NCBI RefSeq assembly: GCF_003957515.1
Contig: NZ_RQXW01000013.1
Span: 40,156-104,155, forward strand
DNA length: 64,000 nt
Source: Amphritea opalescens
GTDB lineage: Bacteria; Pseudomonadota; Gammaproteobacteria; Pseudomonadales; Balneatricaceae
Direction of reading: 5' to 3'
Under the pieces are notes generated by a model, which saw only the letters and a list, made by a program, of their open reading frames with translations, did not search any database and was not told the DNA's origin. Positions 37,957-48,764 of the stretch are shown in pieces. Positions within the stretch are counted from its first letter, which is position 1. Every line of letters starts with the position of its first letter. The translations under genes were made by a program, and so were the position numbers.

Positions 37957-39057
37957 ATGAGTGATCAGGAAAAAGAACTTAAACTGCTGCGTGATCAGAT
38001 TGACTCAATCGATCGGCAGATTCACGGGCTGCTGAACGACCGTGCCCGCTGTGCCCAGCATGTTGCGGAGGTGAAAGAGAAGTATCAGGGCTCTAAGGAT
38101 GCGGTGTTTTATCGTCCGGAACGTGAAGCTCAGGTACTGCGACGGGTGATGGAGCGCAACGAAGGTCCTTTGGCGGATCATGAAGTGGCGCGGCTGTTTC
38201 GTGAAGTGATGTCCGTGTGTCTGGCGTTGGAAAAACCGATGCATGTTGCCTTTCTGGGGCCTGAAGGAAACTTCACCCAGCAGGCCGCGAGTAAGCATTT
38301 TGGTCACTCTGCCCACTGCATTCCTTTTAACAGTGGTGATGAGGTTTTCCGCGAAGTGGAGTCCGGCGGTGCGCATTACGGTGTCGTACCTATCGAGAAC
38401 TCATCCGAGGGCGTTGTCAGTCATACGCTCGATCTGTTTAAGCGCTTTAACCTGACGATCTGCGGTGAGGTGGAACTACGTATCCATCACCATGTGCTGC
38501 GTGCCGATGACCTTGGTCTTGATCAAATTACCCGTATTTACCTACCTCAGCAGACGCTATCACAGTGTCGCAGTTGGCTAGATAGTCACTTTTTATCAGC
38601 CGAACGCATCCTTGTGAATAGCAATGCTGAAGCGGCGCGCATGGCGATCAAGCAGGGTGCTGGCGCTGTGGCGATCGCTAGTGAACTGGTAGCCGATCTG
38701 TATCAACTCAATGTTGTCGCTCGAAATATCGATGACCAATCCGATAACAGTACCCGTTATCTGATTATTGGTGATCAAGAGGTGGGTGAAAGTGGTCAGG
38801 ATAAAACCTCTATTCTGGTCACGGTTCGTGACAAATCGGGCGCACTCTATGAATTACTAGAACATTTTCACAAACATAAGATCAGCCTGACAGGCATTGA
38901 AACCCGGCCGGCAAACTCCGAAAACTCACATTCAGCTTTTTATATTGATTTTGAGGGGCATGCGGCGAATAAGCATATTCAGAAGGTACTGCAGGAACTG
39001 CAGTCTGAGACTGTTGAGCTTAAGTTATTGGGTTCATACCCGGTTGCGGTACTCTGA
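37957..39057 (+). CDS. pheA: Bifunctional chorismate mutase/prephenate dehydratase (P-protein)
   Basis: Commits chorismate to phenylalanine. The 366-residue protein has an N-terminal AroQ chorismate mutase (about 5-90; LRDQIDSIDRQIHGLLNDRA), a prephenate dehydratase domain from about 95 (VAFLGPEGNFTQQAA; VVPIENSSEGVV with the catalytic Thr/Ser region; NSTRYLIIG) and a C-terminal ACT domain for phenylalanine feedback (SILVTVRDKSGALYELLEHF, GIETRPAN). It sits 36 bp after serC. Confidence 0.96.
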   Translation: MSDQEKELKLLRDQIDSIDRQIHGLLNDRARCAQHVAEVKEKYQGSKDAVFYRPEREAQVLRRVMERNEGPLADHEVARLFREVMSVCLALEKPMHVAFLGPEGNFTQQAASKHFGHSAHCIPFNSGDEVFREVESGGAHYGVVPIENSSEGVVSHTLDLFKRFNLTICGEVELRIHHHVLRADDLGLDQITRIYLPQQTLSQCRSWLDSHFLSAERILVNSNAEAARMAIKQGAGAVAIASELVADLYQLNVVARNIDDQSDNSTRYLIIGDQEVGESGQDKTSILVTVRDKSGALYELLEHFHKHKISLTGIETRPANSENSHSAFYIDFEGHAANKHIQKVLQELQSETVELKLLGSYPVAVL

Positions 39058-39072
39058 TCTGGAGCAAATTTC

Positions 39073-40191
39073 ATGACATGTGATTTCTATCAACTGGCAA
39101 CACCAGGGGTTCAGGGGCTTCACCCTTACCAACCAGGCAAGCCGGTGGAAGAGTTAGAACGAGAGCTGGGCATTAGTAACAGTATTAAACTGGCCAGTAA
39201 TGAAAATCCTCATGGACCTAGTGAGATGGCGATAGCTGCGGTGCAGGCGTCGCTGCTTGAGAGTTGTCGTTATCCGGATGCGAGTGGCTTTAAGCTGAAG
39301 CAGGAGTTATCGACGCGTTACGGTTTTCATCCCGATACGATCACCTTGGGTAATGGCTCTAACGATGTGTTGGATATTATCGGGCACGCTTTTTTGCTGC
39401 CGGGTGATGAGGTTATCTATTCGCAACACGCGTTTATTGTGTACCAGTTAGTGGCGCAATCAACGAGCGCTACCGCGGTGGTTACGCCAGCGAAAACTTG
39501 GGGCCATGATCTTGATGCGATGGCGGCGGCCGTCACCGATAAAACGCGAATTATCTTTTTGGCAAACCCGAATAACCCGACCGGTACCTGGTTTGCGGGT
39601 GATGCGCTACGGGCCTTTATGGCCAAAATCCCTGAACATGTGATTGTGGTACTCGATGAGGCCTATGCTGAATATGTTGCTGAGCCCGACTATCTGTCGG
39701 GGCTAGAGCTGCAGAGTGAATATGCGAACTTAATTATCACGCGGACTTTCTCTAAGGCTTATGGTTTGGCTGGACTGCGAATAGGTTATGGGGTGGCTGA
39801 TGCCGCTATTACTGATCTATTGAACCGTGTGCGTCAGCCTTTCAATGTCAACATTCCTGCATTAGAAGCGGCGGTGGCGGTACTGAGTGATACGGAATAT
39901 CTACAGCACTGTGTCGAACTCAACCATGCGGGTATGGCGCAGTTAGAAAAGGGCTGTGAGCAGTTGGGCGTGAGTTGGATACCTTCTGTGGGTAACTTTA
40001 TCACCGTCGATTGCGGCCGTGATGCCGGGCCGGTGTATGCTGCGCTATTAAAAGAAGGGGTGATTGTCAGACCCGTCGCTAATTATGGGATGCCTAACCA
40101 CCTACGGGTGACGGTTGGACTGCCCGAAGAGAATCATCGCTTTTTAGCGGCCTTTAAACAGGTGCTGCAAAATAGCGAAAAGGATGAATAG
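39073..40191 (+). CDS. hisC: Histidinol-phosphate aminotransferase
   Basis: A class I/II PLP aminotransferase of 372 residues. Motifs are IKLASNENPHGPS, NGSNDVLDIIGHAFL, FLANPNNPTGTWF, VVLDEAYAEY, the PLP-lysine region TRTFSKAYGLAGLRIGYG and a C-terminal Arg in LRVTVGLPEEN. In this aromatic cluster position the enzyme often also transaminates prephenate or aromatic keto acids (pseudomonad HisC2). It starts 15 bp after pheA, so it is co-transcribed. Confidence 0.93.
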   Translation: MTCDFYQLATPGVQGLHPYQPGKPVEELERELGISNSIKLASNENPHGPSEMAIAAVQASLLESCRYPDASGFKLKQELSTRYGFHPDTITLGNGSNDVLDIIGHAFLLPGDEVIYSQHAFIVYQLVAQSTSATAVVTPAKTWGHDLDAMAAAVTDKTRIIFLANPNNPTGTWFAGDALRAFMAKIPEHVIVVLDEAYAEYVAEPDYLSGLELQSEYANLIITRTFSKAYGLAGLRIGYGVADAAITDLLNRVRQPFNVNIPALEAAVAVLSDTEYLQHCVELNHAGMAQLEKGCEQLGVSWIPSVGNFITVDCGRDAGPVYAALLKEGVIVRPVANYGMPNHLRVTVGLPEENHRFLAAFKQVLQNSEKDE

Positions 40192-40194
40192 ATC

Positions 40195-42408
40195 GTGAGA
40201 TGTTTGACTGAAAGAGTTTTAGTCATTGGTTTGGGTTTGATTGGTGGTTCTTTGGCGAGTGCTTTACGTGCCCATCGATTATGTCACACCGTGGTGGGAT
40301 ATGACCGCGACCCTGAAGAGTTAGCAACGGGGTTGCGCCTCGGCGTGATCGATGAAGCCGCCGATAATATGTTGGCTGAAGCTGCTATTGCTGATGTCAT
40401 TGTGTTAGCGGTGCCGGTTAAAGCGATCGAAGCAGTACTCGCAGAACTGAAGCCTGTGTTGCGGCCAGAAACCATTCTGACCGATGTTGGCAGTGTGAAG
40501 GGTAATGTGGTCAAGGCGGCTGAAAGGTTGTTTGGCGAAGTGCCAGCACGCTTTATTCCAGGGCATCCAATTGCCGGTTCTGAAAAAAGCGGTATCACCG
40601 CGGCGGATGCAACATTATTTGAACATCACAAGGTTATTCTCACGCCACTGCCGCAAAGTGATCGCGAGGCGCTGACGCTCATTGCGAGAATGTGGCAGGC
40701 GGTGGGGGCTGAAGTGTTGCAAATGGATGTCGCACGCCACGATGAAGTATTGGCGGCAACCAGCCACCTGCCTCATTTATTGGCCTTTTCACTGGTCGAT
40801 ACCTTGGCGCGGGAGCAGGATTGCACCGAGATTTTTCGTTATGCGGCCAGCGGCTTCAGGGACTTTACCCGTGTTGCAGCTAGTGACCCAACCATGTGGC
40901 ACGATATCGGCCTAGCGAATAAAACGGCTATTTTACAGAAAATCGATGAATTCTCCGCCGGCGTTCAGCGGCTGAGAGACGCGATTGAAACAGAAGAAAG
41001 TCAGGCCATGCTGGGGATTTTTACCCGTGCTAAAGCGGCTCGAGAACATTTTTCTAGAATATTATCAGGTTCAGCCTACACTCAAAATATGAAAATAAAA
41101 GACGCAACATTTCATGCTCAACCCGGCGGTCAGGTGCAAGGCACGATCCGAGTGCCAGGTGACAAATCAATTTCTCACCGCTCTATTATGCTGGGCTCTC
41201 TAGCCGATGGCACCACCGAAGTGACCGGCTTTCTCGAAGGCGAAGATAGCCTTGCGACCTTGCAGGCGTTCCGAGATATGGGGGTAGTCATCGAGGGGCC
41301 TCATCAGGGCGCCGTGAAAATTTATGGTGTGGGTATTAATGGTCTGCGCCAGCCTCCCGGCCCTATCTATGTGGGTAACTCCGGCACCACGATTCGCTTG
41401 ATGTCTGGGCTGTTGGCGGGTCAGGCATTTGATTCTGAGCTCAGTGGTGATGCTTCCCTGAGTAAGCGGCCGATGGAACGGGTTGCCAAGCCATTGAGGC
41501 TGATGGGTGCACAGGTGGATACCGGCGAGAACGGTTGTCCTCCGGTTAAAATTAAAGGTGGTCAGGCGCTTAAGGCGATCCACTATGAGATGCCGATGGC
41601 CAGTGCGCAGGTTAAATCCTGTGTCATGTTGGCGGGTCTGTATGCCGAAGGTGAAACGACGGTCACTGAGCCAGCGCCTACCCGCGATCACACCGAACGG
41701 ATGCTGCGTGGGTTTGGTTATCAGGTGGATGTGAAGGGTAACAAGGTATCGCTATCCGGCGGTGGATCGTTGACAGCGACTAAGATCGATGTGCCAGCGG
41801 ATATCTCTTCGGCCACCTTCTTTATGGTAGCCGCGGCGATCTGTCCTGACTCCGATATTACCCTCGAACATGTGGGTATCAACCCAACCCGAGTCGGTGT
41901 GATCAATATTCTGCGGGCGATGGGTAGTGATCTCGAGCTACTGAACGAACGTGAAGTGGGTGGCGAGCCCGTTGCTGATATCCGTATTCGCTATGCGCCT
42001 CTTAAAGGTATCCATATACCGGAAGATCAGGTGCCGCTGGCGATTGATGAATTCCCAGCACTCTTTATTGCGGCTGTCTGCGCTGAAGGTGAAACCGTCC
42101 TGACGGGTGCTGAAGAGTTGCGAGTGAAAGAGAGCGACCGTATTCAGGCGATGGTTGATGGCCTGAAAATACTGGGCGCTGATATCGAAGGCACACCGGA
42201 TGGCGCTATTATTCGGGGTAGCGAAATGGGTGGCGGCGTCATAGAAAGCCATGATGACCACCGTATTGCGATGTCATTTACCATCGCGTCCCTGCGAGCC
42301 AAAGGGAATATTGAAATTCGTGAATGCGCTAATGTGGCCACATCATTTCCCAACTTTGTTGAGTTAGCTCAACAGGTCGGTATCAGGGTTCGTAAACAGG
42401 AGAAGTAA
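40195..42408 (+). CDS. tyrA-aroA: Fused prephenate/arogenate dehydrogenase - EPSP synthase
   Basis: A 737-residue fusion. Residues 1 to about 290 are a TyrA-type dehydrogenase: NAD motif [15 protein letters not shown], the His region of [10 protein letters not shown] and [12 protein letters not shown]. From about 300 onward there is a full EPSP synthase: [70 protein letters not shown] and DDHRIAMSF. An internal ATG at 41091 marks the domain border but lacks a ribosome site. The start is GTG 40195, 3 bp after the hisC stop. The same fusion is known in Pseudomonas. Confidence 0.95.
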   Translation: MRCLTERVLVIGLGLIGGSLASALRAHRLCHTVVGYDRDPEELATGLRLGVIDEAADNMLAEAAIADVIVLAVPVKAIEAVLAELKPVLRPETILTDVGSVKGNVVKAAERLFGEVPARFIPGHPIAGSEKSGITAADATLFEHHKVILTPLPQSDREALTLIARMWQAVGAEVLQMDVARHDEVLAATSHLPHLLAFSLVDTLAREQDCTEIFRYAASGFRDFTRVAASDPTMWHDIGLANKTAILQKIDEFSAGVQRLRDAIETEESQAMLGIFTRAKAAREHFSRILSGSAYTQNMKIKDATFHAQPGGQVQGTIRVPGDKSISHRSIMLGSLADGTTEVTGFLEGEDSLATLQAFRDMGVVIEGPHQGAVKIYGVGINGLRQPPGPIYVGNSGTTIRLMSGLLAGQAFDSELSGDASLSKRPMERVAKPLRLMGAQVDTGENGCPPVKIKGGQALKAIHYEMPMASAQVKSCVMLAGLYAEGETTVTEPAPTRDHTERMLRGFGYQVDVKGNKVSLSGGGSLTATKIDVPADISSATFFMVAAAICPDSDITLEHVGINPTRVGVINILRAMGSDLELLNEREVGGEPVADIRIRYAPLKGIHIPEDQVPLAIDEFPALFIAAVCAEGETVLTGAEELRVKESDRIQAMVDGLKILGADIEGTPDGAIIRGSEMGGGVIESHDDHRIAMSFTIASLRAKGNIEIRECANVATSFPNFVELAQQVGIRVRKQEK

Positions 42409-42409
42409 C

Positions 42410-43093
42410 ATGGGAAATTTCCCAGTGATTACAGTTGATGGCCCGAGCGGATCGGGTAAAGGAACAATCTGTAGTCTTTTGGCCCGGGAGTTGGGTTGGA
42501 ACCTGCTTGATAGTGGTGCGCTATATCGTTTAGTCGGCCTCGCCGCGAGACATCATGGTGTTGTCTTAGATGATGAAGATGCGTTGGTGGTGTTAGCCGC
42601 GCATTTGGATGTACAGTTTGAAACATCCGCCACGCAGAATGAAGTGACGATTATTTTGGAAGGCGAAGAGGTCACGCAGACGATCCGTACCGAAGAGTGT
42701 GGTGCGGATGCATCGGTGATTGCGGCAATTGGTTCTGTTAGGGAAGCATTGTTAGAGCGTCAACGGGCCTTTGTTTCAGAGCCCGGGTTGATTGCCGATG
42801 GACGTGATATGGGAACGGTCGTGTTTCCGCAGGCGCCGCTAAAAGTCTATTTAACAGCCAGTGCTGAAGAGCGCGCAAACCGCCGATATAACCAGTTGAT
42901 AAATAAGGGGGTGGGTGCTAGTCTTCAGACAATATTAGCAGATATTCAGGTAAGAGATGCGCGCGATATGAACCGCGCGGTAGCACCTCTTAAGCCTGCT
43001 GACGATGCAATTACATTGGATACAACTCAGTTGAGTATTGAGGCGGTTTTGGCTGCTGTATTAGATCAGGCAAGACATAAAGGGCTGCGTTAA
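42410..43093 (+). CDS. cmk: Cytidylate kinase
   Basis: Phosphorylates CMP/dCMP with ATP. The 227-residue protein has the P-loop GPSGSGKGT, the NMP-binding region [35 protein letters not shown] and [16 protein letters not shown]. It begins one base after the tyrA-aroA stop with AGGAGAAG as ribosome site, and precedes rpsA as in most gammaproteobacteria. Confidence 0.96.
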   Translation: MGNFPVITVDGPSGSGKGTICSLLARELGWNLLDSGALYRLVGLAARHHGVVLDDEDALVVLAAHLDVQFETSATQNEVTIILEGEEVTQTIRTEECGADASVIAAIGSVREALLERQRAFVSEPGLIADGRDMGTVVFPQAPLKVYLTASAEERANRRYNQLINKGVGASLQTILADIQVRDARDMNRAVAPLKPADDAITLDTTQLSIEAVLAAVLDQARHKGLR

Positions 43094-43119
43094 CGGCAAA
43101 AATATGAGGTTTGGCCGGT

Positions 43120-44805
43120 ATGAATGAGAGTTTTGCTGAGCTATTTGAGGAGAGTTTAACCGAGCTGGATATGCAACCTGGCTCGATTGTCAGCGCGACG
43201 GTGGTCGCGGTTGATGGTGACTTTGTGGTCGTCAACGCGGGCTTGAAATCGGAAGGGAATATCCCTCGGAACGAGTTCCTAGATGATAACGGCAAGCTGA
43301 CGGTTGCGGTTGGCGATGAAGTCAAAGTGGCCCTCGTGTCTCTAGAAGATGGTTCCGGTGAAACCTTGCTCTCCCGTGAAAAGGCGAAGCGAGCCGAGTC
43401 TTGGGGTGTGCTTGAACAAGCCCTCGAAAATGATGAAATTGTTACCGGTCGCATTACCGGTAAGGTGCGCGGTGGATTAACCGTTGACCTGAATACCATA
43501 AGTGCTTTTCTGCCTGGCTCGTTGGTTGATATTCGCCCTCTGCGTGACACCTCTCATTTAGAAAATACAGAACTCGAATTCAAACTGGTTAAGTTAGATG
43601 CCAAAAGCAACAATGTTGTGGTGTCTCGTCGGGCGGTACTCGAAACCGCTTACAATGAACAACGCGACCAATTGTTGGCTACCCTGAATGAAGGGATGAC
43701 GGTCAAGGGTGTGGTTAAAAACCTAACCGACTACGGTGCTTTTATCGATCTAGGTGGTGTCGACGGTCTGCTTCATATTACGGATATTGCTTGGAAACGA
43801 GTTAAACATCCAAGTGAACTGCTTAGTATCGGTGATGAAATCGATGTTAAGGTGCTGCGGTATGATCGAGAGAAGGGACGAGTCTCCCTCGGAATGAAAC
43901 AGCTAACCGCTGACCCTTGGGATGAATTCAAAGCAGCCTACCCAGTGGGCAGCAAGGTTAACGTCACGGTTACCAATATTGCCGATTACGGTTGTTTTGC
44001 CGAGATAAAACCGGGCATTGAGGGCTTAGTGCATGTGTCTGAGATGGATTGGACGGGTAAGAATATTCATCCATCTAAGGTTGTGCAGCTAGGCGAGCAG
44101 ATTGAGGTCATGATCCTCGATATTAATGATCAGCGCCGGCGTATCTCCTTAGGCATTAAGCAGTGCCAAGCGAACCCTTGGGATAGCTTTGCGGCTACTC
44201 ATCCACCGGGATCACAGGTTTCTGGGGTGATTAAATCAATCACCGATTTCGGTCTGTTTATGGGGCTTGATGGTGGTATCGATGGATTAGTTCATCTGTC
44301 TGACCTATCTTGGGATCACCCAGGCGCCGAAGCGGTTAAGGCTTATAAAAAAGGCGATACGATCAGCGCTGTTGTATTATCGGTTGAGGCTGAGCGTGGA
44401 CGAGTTTCATTGGGGATAAAACAGCTATCGGATGATCCTTTTACGGTATTTACGGCAGCTAATCCAAAAGGTACGGTAGTTCAGGGAAAGATTAGTCAGG
44501 TTGAGTCGAAACAGTTGTTGATTCAGCTGGCGGAAGGTGTCGAAGGGTTTGTTAAGGCGCAGGAAGCCTCGTTTGAGCGGATAGACGATTTGAGTCAGCA
44601 GTTCACTGCGGGAACGACATTAGACGTACTGATTGTGAAAATTGACCGACGTACAGGTACCATTGCTTTATCTGTCAAGCAGCTTGAAAAACAACAGGAA
44701 AACCAGGCTCTGGATGCAATTAGGCATCAACCGCTGGATTCTGAAGGGCCATCAACCATTGGTGATCTTATCAGGGCGCAGTTGGAAAAGAATAGTAACG
44801 GATAA
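43120..44805 (+). CDS. rpsA: 30S ribosomal protein S1
   Basis: mRNA-binding ribosomal protein of 561 residues with six S1 (OB-fold) repeats, starting near residues 19, 104, 190, 275, 362 and 450. The first two are divergent, and later ones share patterns such as [20 protein letters not shown] and RVSLGMKQL. The N-terminus [14 protein letters not shown] matches E. coli. ATG 43120 is chosen with GAGG upstream. The inverted repeat just after the gene (around 44815-44840) has no T-run, so some read-through to ihfB is plausible. Confidence 0.97.
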   Translation: MNESFAELFEESLTELDMQPGSIVSATVVAVDGDFVVVNAGLKSEGNIPRNEFLDDNGKLTVAVGDEVKVALVSLEDGSGETLLSREKAKRAESWGVLEQALENDEIVTGRITGKVRGGLTVDLNTISAFLPGSLVDIRPLRDTSHLENTELEFKLVKLDAKSNNVVVSRRAVLETAYNEQRDQLLATLNEGMTVKGVVKNLTDYGAFIDLGGVDGLLHITDIAWKRVKHPSELLSIGDEIDVKVLRYDREKGRVSLGMKQLTADPWDEFKAAYPVGSKVNVTVTNIADYGCFAEIKPGIEGLVHVSEMDWTGKNIHPSKVVQLGEQIEVMILDINDQRRRISLGIKQCQANPWDSFAATHPPGSQVSGVIKSITDFGLFMGLDGGIDGLVHLSDLSWDHPGAEAVKAYKKGDTISAVVLSVEAERGRVSLGIKQLSDDPFTVFTAANPKGTVVQGKISQVESKQLLIQLAEGVEGFVKAQEASFERIDDLSQQFTAGTTLDVLIVKIDRRTGTIALSVKQLEKQQENQALDAIRHQPLDSEGPSTIGDLIRAQLEKNSNG

Positions 44806-44864
44806 ACATAATGTCTGATGAGCGGTTTGATGAAACATCAGGCCGGTAATATCAGGGGGTGAGC

Positions 44865-45164
44865 ATGACTAAGTCTGAACTGATCGAGCGTTTGATTGAC
44901 CAGAATGAACAGCTTTCTATTAAAGATGTGGAGCTGGCCGTTAAAACTATGCTGGACCATATGACGGAGTCTTTGTCTCAAGGTGATCGTATCGAGATCA
45001 GAGGCTTTGGTAGTTTTAGCCTTCATTTTCGAGAGCCGAGAGTGGGGCGTAATCCAAAAACGGGTGATTCGGTTTCGTTGGATGCTAAATATGTACCGCA
45101 CTTTAAACCAGGCAAAGAGCTGCGAGAGCAGGTCAACGATAGTTTAAAAAATGAAAGATCTTAA
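44865..45164 (+). CDS. ihfB: Integration host factor beta subunit
   Basis: A DNA-bending protein of 99 residues: [20 protein letters not shown] helices, [20 protein letters not shown] and RNPKTGDSV, the beta-arm with the intercalating Pro in GRNPKTG. The GGGGGT ribosome site fits ATG 44865. It pairs with IhfA (not in the window) and may support the sigma-54 promoter at glnA through bending, although no IHF site was sought there in detail. Confidence 0.95.
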   Translation: MTKSELIERLIDQNEQLSIKDVELAVKTMLDHMTESLSQGDRIEIRGFGSFSLHFREPRVGRNPKTGDSVSLDAKYVPHFKPGKELREQVNDSLKNERS

Positions 45165-45191
45165 AGGATTTAATGACAGTAGGGGTAAAAA

Positions 45192-45497
45192 ATGCGTTGG
45201 TTAAAAATGTTACTGGTACTGGCGCTATGTCTTGTATTTCTATTTTGTGGCTGGACCTTTGCCACACTGAATACAGAGCTGGTGTCGATTAATCTGTTTT
45301 TCTTTACACTGCCAGAAGCGAGTTTGTCGTTATGGTTGATGGCGAGTTTTGTAGTGGGCGGTATCGCGGGCGTTGTGATCAGCAGTATTTTTGTGATGGT
45401 GCTGAAGCTTAAACTTCAATCTGCTCGACGTAAAATTAGCTCAGCCGATAAGGAGCTGGATCAGCTACGCACAGCGGCCATGAAACGCGCTACCTAA
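45192..45497 (+). CDS. lapA: LapA-family inner-membrane protein
   Basis: A 101-residue protein of the LapA/DUF1049 family. There are two transmembrane helices (about 3-22 and 43-66) separated by NTELVSINLFFFTLPEASL, then a cytoplasmic charged helix. In E. coli LapA and LapB act together in control of LPS synthesis (LpxC turnover). It ends one base before lapB, which supports the call. Confidence 0.88.
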   Translation: MRWLKMLLVLALCLVFLFCGWTFATLNTELVSINLFFFTLPEASLSLWLMASFVVGGIAGVVISSIFVMVLKLKLQSARRKISSADKELDQLRTAAMKRAT

Positions 45498-45498
45498 A

Positions 45499-46671
45499 AT
45501 GAATGAATATCTGTTTATTATTCCGTTATTTATTGCGGTAGCAATGGGTTGGCTGCTGGGTCGGCGTCAGAATAATAAACAGCCTGTTCAAAATACGCTG
45601 CAACTGGAATATTTTCGCGGTTTAGATTTTCTATTGAGTGAAAAAACGGATGAAGCGATCGATAGCTTTATTCGGGCGCTCGAAATTAACTCCGACACGA
45701 TTCCTGCCCACATCGCCCTCGCGAAACTCTTTCGTAAGAAAGGCGATGTAGAGCGTGCTATCCAGATTCATCAGAGCTTATTAGCTCGTTCAGATCTCTC
45801 CCATGATGATTTTATGCGTATCCAGATGGCTTTGGCACTGGATTACTACGCGGTGGGTTTGCTGGATCGGGCCGAAAACTTGCTGCTAGAGATTAGATCC
45901 CAGCGCCCTGCTGCCGAAGTGCTTGAAAGCGCGGCGGCACTGTTAATCAAGCTCTACGCCAAAGAGAAAGAGTGGGGGCAGGCGCTCGAGGTTGCACAGC
46001 AACTCAGTGCGCATGAGTTGCAGGGGCTCGAAGTTGAATTGAGTCATTACTGCTGTGAATTAGCCGAGCGCTATATGGCGCAACAGCGTTACCGTCATGC
46101 AATCAGTAAGCTCAATAAGGCGCTAAGCTTTGATTATCGTTGTATTCGTGCGAACTTGTTATTAGCCGATATAGCGATAAAACAGGAAGAGTGGAAAAAG
46201 GCGATAGCAGCTTTAAAGCAGATCGCGGGTCAAGATAGTGTGTTTTTATCTGAAACCATTTTCCGTTTGCGACATTGCTACCGAGCGTTGAATCAGCCCG
46301 CTGAATTTGAACGCCTAATGAAGCAGTGGCTCAATAAATATCCATCAACGAGCATTATGTTGGCGCTCGCGGATATTATTGTCGAGCAGCAAGGGGCTTA
46401 TCCCGCGGGTGCCTTTATTACGGATCAGCTGAAAAAACGTCCGTCGCTGAAAGGGTTTAACCAACTGATCGACCTGTATATTGCCCATGCGGCGAAGGGA
46501 ACGAATGAAAGCTTGATGGTGTTACGCGGTTTGACAGGGCAATTGGAACTGAGCAAGCCGGTGTATCACTGTCAACAATGCGGCTTTACCGGTAAATTAT
46601 TGCATTGGCAATGTCCGTCCTGTCAGAACTGGGGGACGACTAAACCGATCCATGGGCTCGAAGGCGAATAG
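45499..46671 (+). CDS. lapB: LPS assembly/LpxC-turnover regulator LapB
   Basis: A 390-residue protein. An N-terminal membrane helix (about 3-18) is followed by a chain of TPR repeats to about 350 (EYFRGLDFLLSEKTDEAIDSF; IPAHIALAKLFRKKGDVERA) and a C-terminal rubredoxin-like zinc/iron knuckle with two CxxC pairs (YHCQQCGFTG and WQCPSCQNWG). In E. coli LapB (YciM) recruits FtsH to LpxC and restrains LPS synthesis. It is coupled to lapA and followed by pyrF after 32 bp. Confidence 0.94.
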   Translation: MNEYLFIIPLFIAVAMGWLLGRRQNNKQPVQNTLQLEYFRGLDFLLSEKTDEAIDSFIRALEINSDTIPAHIALAKLFRKKGDVERAIQIHQSLLARSDLSHDDFMRIQMALALDYYAVGLLDRAENLLLEIRSQRPAAEVLESAAALLIKLYAKEKEWGQALEVAQQLSAHELQGLEVELSHYCCELAERYMAQQRYRHAISKLNKALSFDYRCIRANLLLADIAIKQEEWKKAIAALKQIAGQDSVFLSETIFRLRHCYRALNQPAEFERLMKQWLNKYPSTSIMLALADIIVEQQGAYPAGAFITDQLKKRPSLKGFNQLIDLYIAHAAKGTNESLMVLRGLTGQLELSKPVYHCQQCGFTGKLLHWQCPSCQNWGTTKPIHGLEGE

Positions 46672-46703
46672 TCCGGATCATAATCTGTATGAGATGTAAG
46701 TAA

Positions 46704-47411
46704 ATGAATGATGCTAAACGGGTTATCGTTGCGTTGGATTATCCGGATATGCTGTCAGCCTTGAAGATGGCCGATCAGTTAGATCCTCAAAAATGTCGCG
46801 TCAAAGTAGGTAAAGAGCTATTTACCCGGGCGGGACCTGCGGTGGTTGAGTCGCTTCATGGTAAAGGTTTTGAAGTATTTCTGGATCTAAAATTTCATGA
46901 TATCCCCAATACCACCGCCAAGGCTGTTCGTGCTGCTGCCGAGATGGGGGTGTGGATGGTGAATGTTCACGCATCGGGTGGTCGGCGCATGATGGAAGCG
47001 GCGCGTAATGAATTGGATCAGGTGAGTGGTGCTAAGACTCTGTTGATTGCGGTGACAGTGTTGACCAGTATGGAGCGTCAAGACCTTGCGGATATCGGGC
47101 TGGATATTGAGCCGTTAGAGCAAGTGAAGAGACTCGCCTTACTGACTCAGCAGAGTGGGTTGGATGGCATCGTCTGTTCTGCTCAAGAGGTCACTCCTTT
47201 ACGTGAGATGCTCCATTCCGACTTTCAATTGGTTACGCCAGGGATTCGCCCAGCAGATGCTGCAACGGGTGATCAGAAACGTATTATGACGCCAGGCGAG
47301 GCAATCACTGCAGGGAGTACTCATCTCGTGATTGGACGCCCGATCACACAGTCAGAAACCCCCGTTGTGGCACTGGAACGGATACAGCAAGAGATTCTTG
47401 CGGCACGGTAG
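46704..47411 (+). CDS. pyrF: Orotidine 5'-phosphate decarboxylase
   Basis: The last step of UMP synthesis. The 235-residue TIM barrel has [20 protein letters not shown] at the start, the catalytic Lys/Asp tetrad in [14 protein letters not shown], and phosphate-binding VTPGIRPA and [11 protein letters not shown]. It follows lapB as in E. coli and is closed by a terminator. Confidence 0.96.
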   Translation: MNDAKRVIVALDYPDMLSALKMADQLDPQKCRVKVGKELFTRAGPAVVESLHGKGFEVFLDLKFHDIPNTTAKAVRAAAEMGVWMVNVHASGGRRMMEAARNELDQVSGAKTLLIAVTVLTSMERQDLADIGLDIEPLEQVKRLALLTQQSGLDGIVCSAQEVTPLREMLHSDFQLVTPGIRPADAATGDQKRIMTPGEAITAGSTHLVIGRPITQSETPVVALERIQQEILAAR

Positions 47412-47441
47412 TTGTCACCTTTCAGTTTTATGCTATTACTT

Positions 47442-47469
47442 AAAAAACCGGCTAATACCGGTTTTTTTT
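47442..47469 (+). terminator. Terminator of pyrF
   Basis: AAACCGG-ctaata-CCGGTTT is followed by a run of eight T. Confidence 0.92.
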
Positions 47470-47494
47470 GTTTAGCAAACAGAAGGAAATGACT

Positions 47495-47776
47495 ATGAAA
47501 TGGAGTTCATACTTAAAATCGTTGTTACTGCTTGTGTGTCTGAGTTTTCCATTGGGGGCGTTGGCCGAGCCGATGGTGAATATCAATACCGCCTCTGCCG
47601 ATCAGCTTGTCGAAGTATTGCGCGGGGTTGGGCCAGCCAAGGCTAAGGCTATTATTGAATACCGAGAAACGAATGGTCCGTTTAAAACCATTGATGAACT
47701 GACCAACGTAAAGGGTATCGGTAATGCTACCGTGGCGAAAAATATGCAGAGTATCGCCGTAGAGGATCCGCAGTAA
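47495..47776 (+). CDS. ComEA-like secreted helix-hairpin-helix protein
   Basis: A 93-residue protein with a signal peptide (cut near GALAEP, about residue 23) and a single ComEA-type HhH domain: VNINTASADQLVEVLRGVGP, AKAIIEYRETNGPF and LTNVKGIGNATV. Such proteins bind double-stranded DNA in the periplasm during natural transformation. In many gammaproteobacteria without full competence they are of unknown use. AGAAGGAA upstream supports ATG 47495. It is monocistronic with its own terminator. Confidence 0.88.
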   Translation: MKWSSYLKSLLLLVCLSFPLGALAEPMVNINTASADQLVEVLRGVGPAKAKAIIEYRETNGPFKTIDELTNVKGIGNATVAKNMQSIAVEDPQ

Positions 47777-47844
47777 GATTTTAACCCTCATAGTTGTGGG
47801 CTTTAGGGGTATTAGATATGCCTAAGGCTGTCGAGTTGTGTGCT

Positions 47845-47870
47845 AAAGGCTACCTTCCGGTAGCCTTTTT
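47845..47870 (+). terminator. Terminator of the ComEA-like gene
   Basis: AAAGGCTACC-ttcc-GGTAGCCTTT followed by T-run. It abuts the 3' end of the convergent AEC transporter gene. Confidence 0.92.
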
Positions 47871-48760
47871 TATAACACGAATACTAGAGTAGCGGGAATG
47901 AATAGCAAAGCGCCCATGTTCCCCAGCAGCACAATAGAGGCGACCTGCTTAGGCTCCTGATTGTACTGTTCCGCCACGATGTAGTTGAGCACCGCAGGCG
48001 GTAAGGCTCCGAAGATTATCAGATACACAAACTGCTCAGCATCGAGATGTAGCAGCTGTTGCACCGCGTAGGCGATCAGGATGCCTGCGAGCGGACTGAG
48101 CACCGCGCCAGTCACGCCGATTCGCCAAGCACTAAAGTCGACCGTGATCAGTCGAACGCCGAGGGTGAATAGCAGCAGCGGAATCGATATCTGGCCGAGC
48201 ATATCGAGGCTTGTGGCTATCGATGCGGGCATCGGTAAACTCAGGCTACTCCATGCAAGACCAGCGATGGTGGCGATGATGATCGGCATCCGCAGCAGTC
48301 GCCAAGGGTTAGTGCGGTGATCCATCATGTAGATGCCCACAGTGAAATGTAGCGTCATTTCAACAATAAACAGCATAATCGCAGCGGGTAGTGCTTGTTC
48401 GCCAAACGCGAGAATGATCAGCGGGAGACCTAAATTGCCGCTGTTGCTAAACATCATCGGCGGTAGGAAGGTTTTTGGCTGCACTTTAAGTATTTTGCAT
48501 AGCGGCCAGAGTAACAAGCCCGACCCTAGAATAACGAGCGCTGCGCCAATGGCGAGCCCTTGGTATTTGACTAGATCGAAGGATTTGTCTGACAGCACAA
48601 AAAATACCAGTGCTGGCACAAAGATATCCATATTGAGCTGGTTTGCCAGCGTCATATCGGGCTTTTTATAACGGCCATAAAGGTAGCCGCCCAGCACGAT
48701 GGCGAAGAGAGGGAATACCGTTAGGAAGATACGTTCAGCCAAGGCGAAGGCGGTATCCAT
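47870..48760 (-). CDS. AEC-family transporter (auxin efflux carrier fold)
   Basis: A 296-residue inner-membrane transporter with about ten hydrophobic helices, split by a central loop. It resembles PF03547 members such as YfdV/MleP: PLFAIVLGGYLYGRYKKPDM, FSNSGNLGLPLIILAFGEQA, LPPAVLNYIVAEQY and ASIVLLGNMGALLFIP. The start at ATG 48760 (GGAAG upstream) leaves 4 bp to dtd, so it is translated after dtd. Substrates in the family include malate and other carboxylates; none can be assigned here. Confidence 0.88.
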   Translation of the reverse strand: MDTAFALAERIFLTVFPLFAIVLGGYLYGRYKKPDMTLANQLNMDIFVPALVFFVLSDKSFDLVKYQGLAIGAALVILGSGLLLWPLCKILKVQPKTFLPPMMFSNSGNLGLPLIILAFGEQALPAAIMLFIVEMTLHFTVGIYMMDHRTNPWRLLRMPIIIATIAGLAWSSLSLPMPASIATSLDMLGQISIPLLLFTLGVRLITVDFSAWRIGVTGAVLSPLAGILIAYAVQQLLHLDAEQFVYLIIFGALPPAVLNYIVAEQYNQEPKQVASIVLLGNMGALLFIPATLVFVL

Positions 48761-48764
48761 CTCG

